Counted from the first letter of the stretch, positions 9,934-19,557 are shown. The stretch: 64,000 bases of DNA from Rothia mucilaginosa (GCF_001548235.1 NZ_AP014938.1:62001-126000); one strand, 5' to 3'. The notes: generated by a model from the sequence alone, not told the origin. Made by a program: numbers and translations.

Positions 9934-11895
9934 ATGTCCGCTCTTCCGAATTTCAAGGCTTCGTCCTTCTTCCGTGCAGCACGGGGTTGCGGTGCATTGG
10001 CGTTGGCTGGCGCGATGGTTCTGCCGATGGCTCCGGCGCTTGCTCAGAATGCTGCTGCGGATGCTCCTGCAGCTGCAGTGGCTGGTTCTCTGCCGGCTGA
10101 CCCTGCTCCGAAGGCCGCTGTCCCCCAGAAGGCTGACGCTTTTACCCCTCACTGGCGTTACAACGCTCTGGCTGATACGTCTAAGGATCAGGAGCTTCTC
10201 TTCTCCGGTTGGGACTTCAACGGTGAGATTCAGTCCCCCAAGGGTGTGCAGATTCTTGTTCGCGAGAAGGGTTCGAACACCCCGGTTCTGGCTATTAGCG
10301 ACGTTATCGAGTACAACGACCCCGAGTATGCGTTCCAGTACCAGCATGGGCTCCTCAACGGTAACGTTAAGATTCCCGCTAACACCCTGGATACTACGAA
10401 GCAGTACACCGTTGAGGTGTGGGGCAGCAACGGCTATGAGGACGGCGAGTTCATTACCCCAGTTGTCGGCAAGGCACCCGAGGGTCGCGGTACTCTGCTC
10501 GCATCTCAGGCGCTGAACTTCAATGGTTCTGACGGTTCGCAGGCTGCGGATGTTCCGGGCGCTAAGGCAACCCAGGAGGATACCCCGACGTTCGAGGTTC
10601 TGTACGATGGCAAGGCTCAGCTGCTGTACACCTTCGAGGGCGGTACCGTCCACGTGAAGGGTTCGGGTTTCACCAAGGAGTGGCGTGAGAAGCACGGCAA
10701 GGTGGCGGTTTACCTGGCCGCTTCTCAGGGTGTTCCCGATGGTAGCCTTCTGCCCGCTGATGATACGCCGCTGCGTTTTGAGGAGGGTAAGGACTTCACC
10801 ATTGCTGAGGACGGCACCCTGGACGCTGAGCTGACGGTCAAGCCGGACGTGCTTCAGCGCTACTATGAGCCTCGCGATTACTTCCCCGGTATCCCGCGTT
10901 ACGAGGTGCGTTACGAGGTTGACCTGGTTGCTGAGCAACAGGGTCAGACCCAGCTGACCCTTGAGGATCTGTGGGCTGGTAAGAACGTGATTCGCCGTAT
11001 TGCGGTGCAAACTCAGGTGTTCCGTCCCAGCCCGTTTGCTCCCAAGGTGGAATACAAGGCTCTGGGTAACACTGCCGCTGATCAGGACATTTATTTCTCG
11101 GGTACCGGTTTCTACGGTGAGATTCACTCCGTCAAGGGTGTTCAGTATGTAATCCGTGAGAAGGGTTCGAACACCCCGGTTCTGGCAACCAGCGACATCA
11201 TTGAGTACAACCACCACGACCGTGCCTTTGAGTATGTGAACGGTGTAGTGAACGGCACCGTGAAGGTTCCGGCTAACACCCTGGATACTTCGAAGAAGTA
11301 CGTGGTGGAGGTCTGGGCTAATGACGGCTACAGCGAGAGCGGCGAGTTCCTTGCCCCCGTTGTGGGTAAGGCGCCTGAGGGTCGCGGTGAGCTGTTGGCT
11401 TCTCAGGACCTGAATTTTAAGGGTTCTGACGCTGTTGAGGATAAGAAGCCTAGCTTGACCGATGAGCAGCGCAAGGAACGCGCTACCCGCGGCGAGCTGG
11501 CGGTGGCTCTGTACCTTCAGGCTGGTGCCCCCGAGGTGAAGCTGCCGGAAGTCTCTCCCTGGCCGGATGTGAAGACTGACGACCCGAACTACGCCGCCTA
11601 CATTTGGGTTCGTGAGAAGGGCATCAGCTACGGCTGGTCGGACGGCAAGTTCCACGCGGACGCAGGTATCTCGAACGCTACCGTCGCAGCATTCACCTAC
11701 CGTGCGTCGGGTTCTCCTGCGGTTAAGGGCGATTCCCCCTACGTGGATGTTAAGCCTGGTGCTCCGTTCTATCGTGAGATTGTGTGGGCTAGCCAGAATT
11801 TGCCTACTGTGTACGGTGGTCACTATTTCCTTCCTAAGCAGCTGCTGACTCGCGGCCATCTGGAGACTGTTCTGACTGCTTTCCAGTCTCGTTAA
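9934..11895 (+). CDS. SLH surface protein, A-B-A module layout
   Basis: 653 residues. The ATG giving MSALPNFK is preferred because an ATG six bases upstream overlaps the AAGGA ribosome site. The signal peptide core is CGALALAGAMVLPMAPALAQ. The layout is A-B-A-SLH as in the preceding gene, and long stretches are nearly identical, for example the second A module (EYKALGNTAADQDIYFSGTG) and the DEQRKERATRGEL entry to the SLH part. The third SLH repeat (YVDVKPGAPFYREIVWASQN) and C-terminus differ most. This is a recent tandem duplication that could recombine with its neighbours. Confidence 0.87.
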   Translation: MSALPNFKASSFFRAARGCGALALAGAMVLPMAPALAQNAAADAPAAAVAGSLPADPAPKAAVPQKADAFTPHWRYNALADTSKDQELLFSGWDFNGEIQSPKGVQILVREKGSNTPVLAISDVIEYNDPEYAFQYQHGLLNGNVKIPANTLDTTKQYTVEVWGSNGYEDGEFITPVVGKAPEGRGTLLASQALNFNGSDGSQAADVPGAKATQEDTPTFEVLYDGKAQLLYTFEGGTVHVKGSGFTKEWREKHGKVAVYLAASQGVPDGSLLPADDTPLRFEEGKDFTIAEDGTLDAELTVKPDVLQRYYEPRDYFPGIPRYEVRYEVDLVAEQQGQTQLTLEDLWAGKNVIRRIAVQTQVFRPSPFAPKVEYKALGNTAADQDIYFSGTGFYGEIHSVKGVQYVIREKGSNTPVLATSDIIEYNHHDRAFEYVNGVVNGTVKVPANTLDTSKKYVVEVWANDGYSESGEFLAPVVGKAPEGRGELLASQDLNFKGSDAVEDKKPSLTDEQRKERATRGELAVALYLQAGAPEVKLPEVSPWPDVKTDDPNYAAYIWVREKGISYGWSDGKFHADAGISNATVAAFTYRASGSPAVKGDSPYVDVKPGAPFYREIVWASQNLPTVYGGHYFLPKQLLTRGHLETVLTAFQSR

Positions 11896-11942
11896 GCTAG
11901 CTCGCTAAGCTGGCTCTGCTTATCGTCTAGCTGCACGAATAA

Positions 11943-11993
11943 CCCCGTGTTCCCGAGCAGGTTTTCTGTTCGGGTGCACGGGGTTCTATTTTT
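11943..11993 (+). terminator. Terminator, SLH array unit 2
   Basis: CCCCGTGTTCCCGA pairs imperfectly with TCGGGTGCACGGGG, followed by TTCTATTTTT. Confidence 0.82.
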
Positions 11994-12083
11994 GGGTTCT
12001 GTTCTCGGGGTTTAGCTTGCTGAGTTTAGCTTGCCGAGCTCAATTTTTAGTGGCTGGTCAACCTGTGAAAAACCTCAGAACCT

Positions 12084-12134
12084 TCAAGCCTCTCTTGAGT
12101 GTTTCCTGACATCTGTTCACCCCTTTGCTAGGGT
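12084..12134 (+). promoter_or_regulatory. Promoter with dyad operator, SLH array unit 3
   Basis: TCAAG-CCTCT-CTTGA (12084-12098), -35 CTGACA (12106-12111), 17 bases, -10 TAGGGT (12129-12134). Confidence 0.7.
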
Positions 12135-12269
12135 GAAAATGTCCCCGAAACCGACGGGGATATTCGACCACTTTTCTCATTGGGTTGGCGCAGATTCGAC
12201 GGAGATTTCTCACCCCGAAACCCTATGAAACTGCATCATCCCGGTGGGTACGACCCGTAAGGATGATGT

Positions 12270-13805
12270 ATGTCCTCGCTTCCGAACTCTAAGTCTTCGT
12301 TCCTCCGTGCGGCGCAGGGTTGCGGCGCACTGGTGCTGGCTGGTGCGATGGTTCTGCCGATGACTCCGGCACTCGCCCAGGATGCGGCACCTGCTGCTAA
12401 TGCACCGGCGGCAAATGCTGTGACCCCCAAGCCTGCGGCTCAGGATGTTGCCGCGCAGCCGACGTACTCCACCGACTATGACACCATTTTTTACACCGGT
12501 GAGGGCGGCACCGTGACCCTGAAGGGTACCGGTTTCACCAAGGAATGGCGTGAGCAGCACGGCACCGTTGTCTTCTACATTGCCGCTACGAAGGATCGCC
12601 CCGGTAACGCAGAGCCTTCAACCTCGATGCTTCGCTTTGAAGAGGGTAAGGACTTCACCATTGCCGATGACGGCACTTTTGAGGCAAAGCTGACCATCAA
12701 GGCTAAGGCTCTGGAGAGTTTCTACACTCCCATCGATTATTTCCCGGGTATCACCCTGGATGAGGTGCGTTACGAGACGGGTATTTTGACCGAGGCTAAG
12801 GGCCAGCCGCAGTCGAGCATTGAGGATATTTGGGCTCGCAAGAACGTTATCGCCCACCACCCGATGTACACCCGCGCCTACCATCCTGAAGTCATGGCAC
12901 CTAAGTGGAAGTATGATGCTCTGAAGGACACCACGAAGGATCAGGAACTGCTGGTCCAGGGTGAGGGTTTCGTTGGTGAGGAGCTGCCCGGCCGTGAGGG
13001 TGCCATGTACGTGATTCGTGAGAAGGGCACCGGCACCCCCGTCCTGGCGATGAGCGATATGAAGTCCTACTATGAAGGTCCCGATGGCGTAACCCGCCTG
13101 GAGGGAGGCACTCTTTACCGCACCATCAAGATCCCCGCAAACACCCTGGATTCGTCTAAGCAGTACGTCATTGAGGCGTGGAGCGACTACGACTACGACC
13201 TCACCAAGAAGGACAGGCCTCTCATCACCCCGATTGTGGGTTTGGCGCCGGAGCACCGCGGTGTTCTTATGGGCCGTCAGGATCTGAAGTTTGAGGGTGT
13301 TCCGGACTTCATGGATGCTACTGCGCCCGCGCGAGAATACAAGACCTTCACCTCGAAGCTCACCTACCAGGAGCAGCAGCAGCGCGCTACTCGCGGCGAG
13401 TTGACTGCGGCGCTGTACGCTCAGGCTGGTAGCCCCAAGGTGAACCTCCCTAAGACCTCCCCCTGGCCGGATGTGAAGACCACCGACCCGAACTTCCCCG
13501 CCTACGTGTGGGCTCGCCAGAAGGGCATTACTTTCGGCTGGGCTGATGGTAAGTTCCACGCGGAGGCAAGCATCTCGAACGCTACCGTTGCGGCGTTCAC
13601 CTACCGCGCAGCGGGTTCCCCGGCTGTTTCTGGTGTTTCTTCGTTCACGGATGTTAATCCGAGTTCCGCTTTCTACCGTGAGATTCTGTGGTCCACTCAG
13701 CAGTATGTCATTAATCCGGATTTCGGCTCTTTTAATGCGACGGACCTGGTGAATCGTGGTCAATTGGAGCAGATGCTGTTCAACTTCCAGAACCGCGCCA
13801 AGTAG
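12270..13805 (+). CDS. SLH surface protein, B-A module layout
   Basis: 511 residues, starting MSSLPNSK behind AAGGA. The signal peptide core is CGALVLAGAMVLPMTPALAQ. The first A module is absent, so the ectodomain is B (LKGTGFTKEWREQHGTVVF) then A (WKYDALKDTTKDQELLVQG to IVGLAPEHRGVLMGRQDL). The A module belongs to a second subtype, with REKGTGTPVLAMSDM and EAWSDYDY, shared with the genes at 14173 and 17929. The SLH part starts at QQRATRGELTAALY and ends FTDVNPSSAFYREILWSTQQ plus a short tail. The partner or ligand is unknown. Confidence 0.87.
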   Translation: MSSLPNSKSSFLRAAQGCGALVLAGAMVLPMTPALAQDAAPAANAPAANAVTPKPAAQDVAAQPTYSTDYDTIFYTGEGGTVTLKGTGFTKEWREQHGTVVFYIAATKDRPGNAEPSTSMLRFEEGKDFTIADDGTFEAKLTIKAKALESFYTPIDYFPGITLDEVRYETGILTEAKGQPQSSIEDIWARKNVIAHHPMYTRAYHPEVMAPKWKYDALKDTTKDQELLVQGEGFVGEELPGREGAMYVIREKGTGTPVLAMSDMKSYYEGPDGVTRLEGGTLYRTIKIPANTLDSSKQYVIEAWSDYDYDLTKKDRPLITPIVGLAPEHRGVLMGRQDLKFEGVPDFMDATAPAREYKTFTSKLTYQEQQQRATRGELTAALYAQAGSPKVNLPKTSPWPDVKTTDPNFPAYVWARQKGITFGWADGKFHAEASISNATVAAFTYRAAGSPAVSGVSSFTDVNPSSAFYREILWSTQQYVINPDFGSFNATDLVNRGQLEQMLFNFQNRAK

Positions 13806-13859
13806 AACGGTGCAGGGTAGAACCGCGCTATGTAAGACGGACTAGTTCTAAGCTGAATA

Positions 13860-13905
13860 CCCCGTGTTCCCGAATGGTTTTTCTATTCGGGAACACGGGG
13901 TTTTC
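13860..13905 (+). terminator. Terminator, SLH array unit 3
   Basis: CCCCGTGTTCCCGAAT pairs with ATTCGGGAACACGGGG around a short loop, followed by TTTTC. The stem is perfect. Confidence 0.9.
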
Positions 13906-13983
13906 TATGCCCGTTTTCTCTGCTTTTTTCTGCACCTATTTTTGGGTGCTCGCGGAATCATTGCGGCACAGAATTCAAAACTT

Positions 13984-14035
13984 TCAACTATTCCTTGAGA
14001 TTTCTCGCGACTTCTCATTAAGGGTTTGATATGCT
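13984..14035 (+). promoter_or_regulatory. Promoter with degenerate dyad, SLH array unit 4
   Basis: TCAAC-TATTC-CTTGA (13984-13998) has one mismatch in the left half-site. The -10 is TATGCT (14030-14035) with GCGACT 17 bases upstream in place of CTGACA, so this unit may be expressed differently. Confidence 0.55.
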
Positions 14036-14172
14036 GAGGCTACCCCCAAAACCGACGGGGATAATCAACGACTTTCTTATTGGATTAACACAACTTCGAC
14101 GGTGAAGATTCGGCTGGGAATCATCCTGCAGGAATTGCAAACATCCAATGGGACGTACTATAAGGATGTTTC

Positions 14173-15741
14173 ATGTCCTCACTTCCGAGTTCTAAGTCTT
14201 CATTCCGCCGTGCAACGCAGGGTTGTTGCGCGCTCATGTTGGCTGGCGCGATGGCTCTGCCGATGACTCCGGCGCTGGCTCAGGATACAGCGCCGGTCAC
14301 TAACATTTCTGCCCCTAACGCACCGGTTGCCGATACCGCCTCCCCGGTTTCTCAGGACGTCACGGATGGCCCGTCTTTCACCATTGATTATGGGGAGGGT
14401 GCGGCTTTGTACACCGATGAGTACAACGAAATTACGGTGAGGGGCACCGGCCTCACCAAGGAATGGCGTGAGCAGCACGGCAAGGCAGTCCTTTACATTG
14501 CCGCCACAAAAGATCGTCCCGGCAACACTGAGCCTTCAACGTCGGTGCTTTTCTTTAAAGAAGGTTGGCGTTTCCCTATTGCCGATGACGGCACTTTTGA
14601 GGCCACCCTGACTATCAAATATGGCGACTTGGCTACTTTCTACGACCCCATCCGTTATGATGCCCCGAATTTCCGCTGGGAAGAGGTGCGTTATGAGATT
14701 GGCATCCTTACCGTGGGCGAGGATCAGCCGTGGCCGACCATTGAGGATATTTGGGCTCGTAAGAATGTAGCTATCCACCAGCCGATATATGCCCGTCGCC
14801 ATCCTGAAATTATCTGGACCCATTGGAGGTACGATGCCCTGAAGGACACCGCGAAAGATCAGGAGGTGATGATTGAGGGTGAGGGTTTCAGCGCGTATGA
14901 GCTCCCCGGTCGTGAGGGTGTCATGTACACGATTCGAGAGAAGGGCACCGGCACCCCCGTCCTGCTCATGAGCGAGATGGAGCGCTACTACGAACGTAGC
15001 AATGGCGTAATGGCGCTGTGGGGAAACGCTGTTTACCGCACCATCAAAATTCCCGCGAACACTCTGGATCCGTCTAAGCAGTACGTCCTTGAAGCGTGGA
15101 GTGACTACGGCTATGTCAGCCAGACGGATAAGACTCTGATTACACCGATGGTGGGATACGCGCCGGAGCACCGCGGTGTCCTTATGGGCCGTCAGGACCT
15201 GAAGTTTGAAGGTCTTAAGGAATTCACGAATGTATCTTTACCCAAGCCCAAGTATAAGCACCTCTTCTCAAAGCTTAGCGATGAGGAACAGCAGCAGCGC
15301 GCTACTCGCGGTGAGCTAGCTGCAGCACTGTACCTTCAAGCTGGCGCCCCCAAGGTGAACCTCCCGGCAGTCTCCCCGTGGCCGGATGTAAAGACAGACG
15401 ACCCGAACTACGCTGCGTACATTTGGGTTCGTGAGAAGGGCATCAGCTTCGGCTGGTCTGATGGTAAGTTCCATGCGGATGCAGGTATTTCACGCGCTAC
15501 TGTTGCGGCGTTCACCTACCGTGCAGCAGGTTCCCCAGCTGTTTCCGGTGTTTCTTCGTTTACGGATGTGAATCCGAGTTCCGCCTTCTACCGTGAGATT
15601 TTGTGGTCTGCTCAGCATGGTGTCATTAACCCGCAGAGGGGTATTTTTGAGGCGACCACGATGGTAAATCGTGGTGAGCTGGAGCAGATGATGTTCATTT
15701 TTCAGAACCGCACTGACTATGGTGGGCTGGTTCTAGTCTGA
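14173..15741 (+). CDS. SLH surface protein, B-A module layout
   Basis: 522 residues, starting MSSLPSSK behind AAGGAT. The signal peptide core is CCALMLAGAMALPMTPALAQ. The ectodomain is B (VRGTGLTKEWREQHGKAVL) then the second A subtype (WRYDALKDTAKDQEVMIEG). It is most similar to the gene at 12270, but the A module has drifted (MSEMERYYERSNGVM). The SLH core reads YIWVREKGISFGWSDGKFH, shared with the 9934 gene rather than with the 12270 gene, which suggests gene conversion between array members. The C-terminus has an unusual tail, TDYGGLVLV. The function of the ectodomain is unknown. Confidence 0.87.
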   Translation: MSSLPSSKSSFRRATQGCCALMLAGAMALPMTPALAQDTAPVTNISAPNAPVADTASPVSQDVTDGPSFTIDYGEGAALYTDEYNEITVRGTGLTKEWREQHGKAVLYIAATKDRPGNTEPSTSVLFFKEGWRFPIADDGTFEATLTIKYGDLATFYDPIRYDAPNFRWEEVRYEIGILTVGEDQPWPTIEDIWARKNVAIHQPIYARRHPEIIWTHWRYDALKDTAKDQEVMIEGEGFSAYELPGREGVMYTIREKGTGTPVLLMSEMERYYERSNGVMALWGNAVYRTIKIPANTLDPSKQYVLEAWSDYGYVSQTDKTLITPMVGYAPEHRGVLMGRQDLKFEGLKEFTNVSLPKPKYKHLFSKLSDEEQQQRATRGELAAALYLQAGAPKVNLPAVSPWPDVKTDDPNYAAYIWVREKGISFGWSDGKFHADAGISRATVAAFTYRAAGSPAVSGVSSFTDVNPSSAFYREILWSAQHGVINPQRGIFEATTMVNRGELEQMMFIFQNRTDYGGLVLV

Positions 15742-15748
15742 GTCATAA

Positions 15749-15797
15749 CCCCGTGCATCCTGAGAGTCTTCTTCTCACCGGGTGCACGGGGTTCAGC
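15749..15797 (+). terminator. Terminator, SLH array unit 4
   Basis: CCCCGTGCATCC pairs with GGGTGCACGGGG across a ~20-base loop; the T tract is short. Confidence 0.65.
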
Positions 15798-15836
15798 TTT
15801 TACCGGCTGATCAACCTGTGAAACGCCTCAAAACTT

Positions 15837-15887
15837 TCAAGCTTCCCTTGAGTGTTCTCTGACATCTACCTGAGGGTTTGATAGGGT
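15837..15887 (+). promoter_or_regulatory. Promoter with dyad operator, SLH array unit 5
   Basis: TCAAG-CTTCC-CTTGA (15837-15851), -35 CTGACA (15859-15864), 17 bases, -10 TAGGGT (15882-15887). Confidence 0.7.
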
Positions 15888-16016
15888 GAAAATGTCCCCG
15901 CAACCGACGGGGCTTTCAACCACTTTTCTCATAGGGCGCGTGCAGATTCAACGGCGAATTCCCTACCCGCCGTTGAGCCCGCAGAGCCCTGCGAGAAACA
16001 ACTTTAAGGATGTCTT

Positions 16017-17588
16017 ATGTCCTCGCTTCCGAATTCTAAATATTCTTTCCTCCGCGCCGCTCAAGGTTGCAGCGCGCTGGCGTTGGCTGGTGCTATGGTT
16101 CTGCCGTTGGCCCCGGCACTGGCTCAGAATGCAGCTCCTGCCGCTGATGCCGCTGTTGCTGCCGCTACCCCGCAGGTAGCCGACCAGGACGCTGCGGCTA
16201 CCCCGACCCTGGATGTGTCTCTCCCCAATGGTTACAACTACGACGGCGTAAACATCTTCCTCGTAACGACCGAGGGCGGTACCGTTCATGTGAAGGGCGC
16301 AGGTTACACCAAGGAGTGGCGCGCTCAGCACGGCACCGTGGCGCTGTACATTGCTCCCGCGAACTACGCGCCCTCCGGCTACGAGATTCCGACTTCGAAG
16401 ATGCTGCGCTTCGTGGAGGGTCAGGACTTCACCATTGCCGATGACGGCACTTTTGAGGCTGATCTGAAGGTTGAGGCGTACAAGCTTGCTGCCTACTACT
16501 TCATCGATGATGACAACTTCCACGACCCGACCGGCGGCACCAAGTACGATGTCCTCTACGAAATTCGCGTGGTTGCTGAACAGAAGGATCAGAAGCCGCT
16601 GACCGCTCAGGATCTGTGGACCAGCAAGAACGTGGTGAGCACCCAGGTGCTGAATACTATGGGCGAGAAGCCGGCGCCGTTCGCACCGCGCCTGGGTTAC
16701 AACGCTGTGACTGACCCCGCAAAATCACAGGATCTGAACGTTGGTGGCCAGGGGTTTAACGGCGATATTCACTCCGTTAGGGGCGTTCAGCTCGTGGTTC
16801 GTGAGAAGGGCTCGAACACCCCGGTTCTGGCAACCAGCGACATTATCGAGTTTGACCACCCCACCCAGTCTTCGGCGTACCGTGATGGCAACCTGAACGG
16901 TACCGTAAATCTTCCGGCAAACACTCTGAATGCTTCGAAGAAGTACGTGATTGAGGTCTGGGCTAACGACGGTTACGGCAATAACGGTAAGCTGATCGCA
17001 CCGGTCGTGGGCAGGTCCACCAAGGGCCGCGGTACCCTACTCGCATGGCAGGACCTGGACCTGAACGGCACGAACGGTTATAGGGATGCTAACCTGCCCA
17101 ACGCTCAGGACCCCAATGAGAACGATAACCAGAGCCCTGATCCTTCCGACGAGAAGCTGGAGACCCTCGCTACCCGCGGTGAGCTCGCAGCTGCCCTGTA
17201 CATTCAGGCGGGCACCCCCGAGGTGAAGCTGCCTGAGACTTCTCCCTGGCCGGATGTGAAGACCACCGACCCGAACTTCCCCGCGTACGTGTGGGCTCGT
17301 CAGAAGGGTATTACCTTCGGCTGGTCGGACGGCAAGTTCCATGCTGATGCAGGCATTTCGAACGCTACCGTTGCGGCGTTCACCTACCGTGCGGCTGGTT
17401 CGCCCGCGGTTAAGGGCGACTCCCCGTACAGTGATGTGGCTCCCGGTTCGGCGTTCTACCGTGAGATTCTGTGGGCTCAGCAGAACAAGGTGGTGCTGAA
17501 CGCTAACGGCGCTTTCGATGCTCAGTACATGGTGACTCATGGTGAGTTGGAGACTCTGATTGAGGCGTTCCAGGCTCGCGCTAAGTAA
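16017..17588 (+). CDS. SLH surface protein, B-A module layout
   Basis: 523 residues, starting MSSLPNSKY behind AAGGATG. The signal peptide core is CSALALAGAMVLPLAPALAQ. The B module has VKGAGYTKEWRAQHGTVAL. The A module is of the first subtype (LGYNAVTDPAKSQDLNVGG, EKGSNTPVLATSDIIEFDH), as in the 7653 and 9934 genes, so the layout is a B-A version of those proteins. An Asn/Asp-rich linker precedes the SLH part (YVWARQKGITFGWSDGKFH, then YSDVAPGSAFYREILWAQQ). This combination of modules is further evidence of shuffling within the array. Confidence 0.87.
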   Translation: MSSLPNSKYSFLRAAQGCSALALAGAMVLPLAPALAQNAAPAADAAVAAATPQVADQDAAATPTLDVSLPNGYNYDGVNIFLVTTEGGTVHVKGAGYTKEWRAQHGTVALYIAPANYAPSGYEIPTSKMLRFVEGQDFTIADDGTFEADLKVEAYKLAAYYFIDDDNFHDPTGGTKYDVLYEIRVVAEQKDQKPLTAQDLWTSKNVVSTQVLNTMGEKPAPFAPRLGYNAVTDPAKSQDLNVGGQGFNGDIHSVRGVQLVVREKGSNTPVLATSDIIEFDHPTQSSAYRDGNLNGTVNLPANTLNASKKYVIEVWANDGYGNNGKLIAPVVGRSTKGRGTLLAWQDLDLNGTNGYRDANLPNAQDPNENDNQSPDPSDEKLETLATRGELAAALYIQAGTPEVKLPETSPWPDVKTTDPNFPAYVWARQKGITFGWSDGKFHADAGISNATVAAFTYRAAGSPAVKGDSPYSDVAPGSAFYREILWAQQNKVVLNANGAFDAQYMVTHGELETLIEAFQARAK

Positions 17589-17664
17589 GGTCGTTTAGCC
17601 CGCCCGCATCCCCCTCGGGTTTTACCTTGAGGGCGCGTGCGGCGCGTCGGATAACTCTCTGGTT

Positions 17665-17715
17665 CCCCGTGCTCCCGAATGGTTTTCTGTTCGGGAGCAC
17701 GGGGTTCACCTTTTA
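17665..17715 (+). terminator. Terminator, SLH array unit 5
   Basis: CCCCGTGCTCCCGAA pairs with TTCGGGAGCACGGGG, followed by TTCACCTTTT. Confidence 0.85.
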
Positions 17716-17748
17716 ACAGCTACCGCTGTGTGAGATTTCTCGAAACCT

Positions 17749-17799
17749 TAAAGTATCCCTTGAGTGTTTCCTGACAATCGTTCAACGCTTTGATAGGGT
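17749..17799 (+). promoter_or_regulatory. Promoter with degenerate dyad, SLH array unit 6
   Basis: TAAAG-TATCC-CTTGA (17749-17763; one mismatch), -35 CTGACA (17771-17776), 17 bases, -10 TAGGGT (17794-17799). Confidence 0.65.
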
Positions 17800-17928
17800 G
17801 AGGATATCCCCGAAACCGAGGGGGATTTTCAACCACTTTTCTCATAGGGCGTGCGCAGATTCGACGGTAGATTCTCAGCCTGCCGGTAAGCTTGCGCAGC
17901 CCCGGAGAAATGACCCTAAGGATGTCTC

Positions 17929-19557
17929 ATGTCCTCGCTTCCGAACTCTAAGTCTTCATTCTTACACGCGGCCCGCAACTGTAGCGCGCTCGTACTGGCG
18001 AGCGCGATGGTCCTGCCGATGACCCCGGCGCTGGCCCAGGATGCAACCCCCGCCGCAAACGTGCCCGTTGCTAATGCGCCGACTGCCAATACCCCCGCCC
18101 CTGCAACTCAGGATGTCGCGGATGAGCCGTCTTTCACCGTTGTCTATGAGGATTACTACTACCAGGACGGCCGTGACGTCTTCAAGCAAGAGGGCGACGG
18201 CCTGTACACCGGTGAGGACAGTAAAATTACGGTTCTGGGCACCGGCTTCACCAAGGAGTGGCGCAAGCAGCACGGCAAGGTAGTCATCTACATCGCACCC
18301 GAGGAGAACGTCCCCTACAACGCCCATCAGGTGACCGATACCCTCTTGCGGTTTGAAGAGGGCAAGGACTTCACCATTGACGATGACGGCACCTTTGTCG
18401 CCCCTCTGAATGTTGAGGCTAATACTTTGCCGAGTTACTACACCCTCACGGAGTATTTCCCGGATATGACTCTGGACAAGGTGCGTTACGAGGTTGGCAT
18501 CCTTGCCGAGCCCGAGGGCCAGCCGCAGTCAACCGTTCAGGATATCTGGGCTCGCAAGAACGTTGTGACGCATCACGGTCTGAGCACCAATGATTATCAC
18601 TTCGACACCTTCGCACCTAAGTTGAAATACGACGCTTTGAAGGACACCACGAAGGATCAGGAGCTGCTGATTCAGGGTCAGGGCTTCGTAGGGACTGACA
18701 TCCCCGGCGTTGAGGGCATGATGTACGTCATTCGCGAGAAGGGCACGGGTTCCCCCGTCCTGGTTATGAGCGAGATGAAGCGTTACGTCCACGGTGATGA
18801 TGAATACGAGACGGGCCTGGAGGGAGGCTTCGCTTTCGTCAATCTCAAGATTCCCGCGAACACGCTGGATCCGTCCAAGCAGTACGTCATTGAGGCGTGG
18901 AGCGACTACGGTTACCCCAGCAAGACGGATAAGACTCTCATCACCCCGATGGTGGGTTTTGCCCCGGAGCACCGCGGAGTTCTTTTGGCGCACCAGGATT
19001 TGAAGTTTGAGGGTGTCCAGCGGTTCACGAATGCTTACGTACCCGTAGAGGAACGTATGTACTTTTCGACATCGCTGAACGACGAGGAACGGAATCAGCC
19101 CGCCACCCGCGGTGAGCTGGTTTCCGCCCTTTATGAGATGAAGGGCAGCCCCAAGGTGGACCTTCCTGAAGTCTCCCCGTGGCCGGATGTGAAGACGGAC
19201 GATCCGAACTACGCCGCCTACATTTGGGCTCGTGAAAAGGGTGTTACCTTCGGCGGACCTGACGGAAAGTTTCACGCGGAGGACGGTCTCACGAATGCAA
19301 CCGTTGCCGCAATGATTTACCGTGCGTCTGGTTCACCGGAAGTATCAGGTGTTTCGTCCTTCCCGGATGTTACGCCGGATTCCGCGTTCTACCGTGAGAT
19401 TCTGTGGGCTACCCAGCAGAATGTTATTACTCCCGAGACCGGCATGTTTGAACCGAATCATGCTGTGACCCGCATTGAGTTGGAGTGGATGTTGTTTTAT
19501 TACCGGCATCGTGTGCTGAACCCTATCACTACCGGCCTGTATCGCATTGCTAACTAA
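17929..19557 (+). CDS. SLH surface protein, B-A module layout
   Basis: 542 residues, starting MSSLPNSK. The signal peptide core is CSALVLASAMVLPMTPALAQ. The B module carries an acidic, Tyr-rich insertion (YEDYYYQDGRDVFKQEGDG) before VLGTGFTKEWRKQHGKVV. The A module is of the second subtype (LKYDALKDTTKDQELLIQG). The SLH part is the most diverged of the array: YIWAREKGVTFGGPDGKFH has Gly-Pro where its paralogues have Trp-Ser or Trp-Ala, and the last repeat ends in a basic tail (YRHRVLNPITTGLYRIAN). It is the last member, followed by an unrelated terminator and the oppositely oriented nif3-like gene. Confidence 0.86.
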   Translation: MSSLPNSKSSFLHAARNCSALVLASAMVLPMTPALAQDATPAANVPVANAPTANTPAPATQDVADEPSFTVVYEDYYYQDGRDVFKQEGDGLYTGEDSKITVLGTGFTKEWRKQHGKVVIYIAPEENVPYNAHQVTDTLLRFEEGKDFTIDDDGTFVAPLNVEANTLPSYYTLTEYFPDMTLDKVRYEVGILAEPEGQPQSTVQDIWARKNVVTHHGLSTNDYHFDTFAPKLKYDALKDTTKDQELLIQGQGFVGTDIPGVEGMMYVIREKGTGSPVLVMSEMKRYVHGDDEYETGLEGGFAFVNLKIPANTLDPSKQYVIEAWSDYGYPSKTDKTLITPMVGFAPEHRGVLLAHQDLKFEGVQRFTNAYVPVEERMYFSTSLNDEERNQPATRGELVSALYEMKGSPKVDLPEVSPWPDVKTDDPNYAAYIWAREKGVTFGGPDGKFHAEDGLTNATVAAMIYRASGSPEVSGVSSFPDVTPDSAFYREILWATQQNVITPETGMFEPNHAVTRIELEWMLFYYRHRVLNPITTGLYRIAN

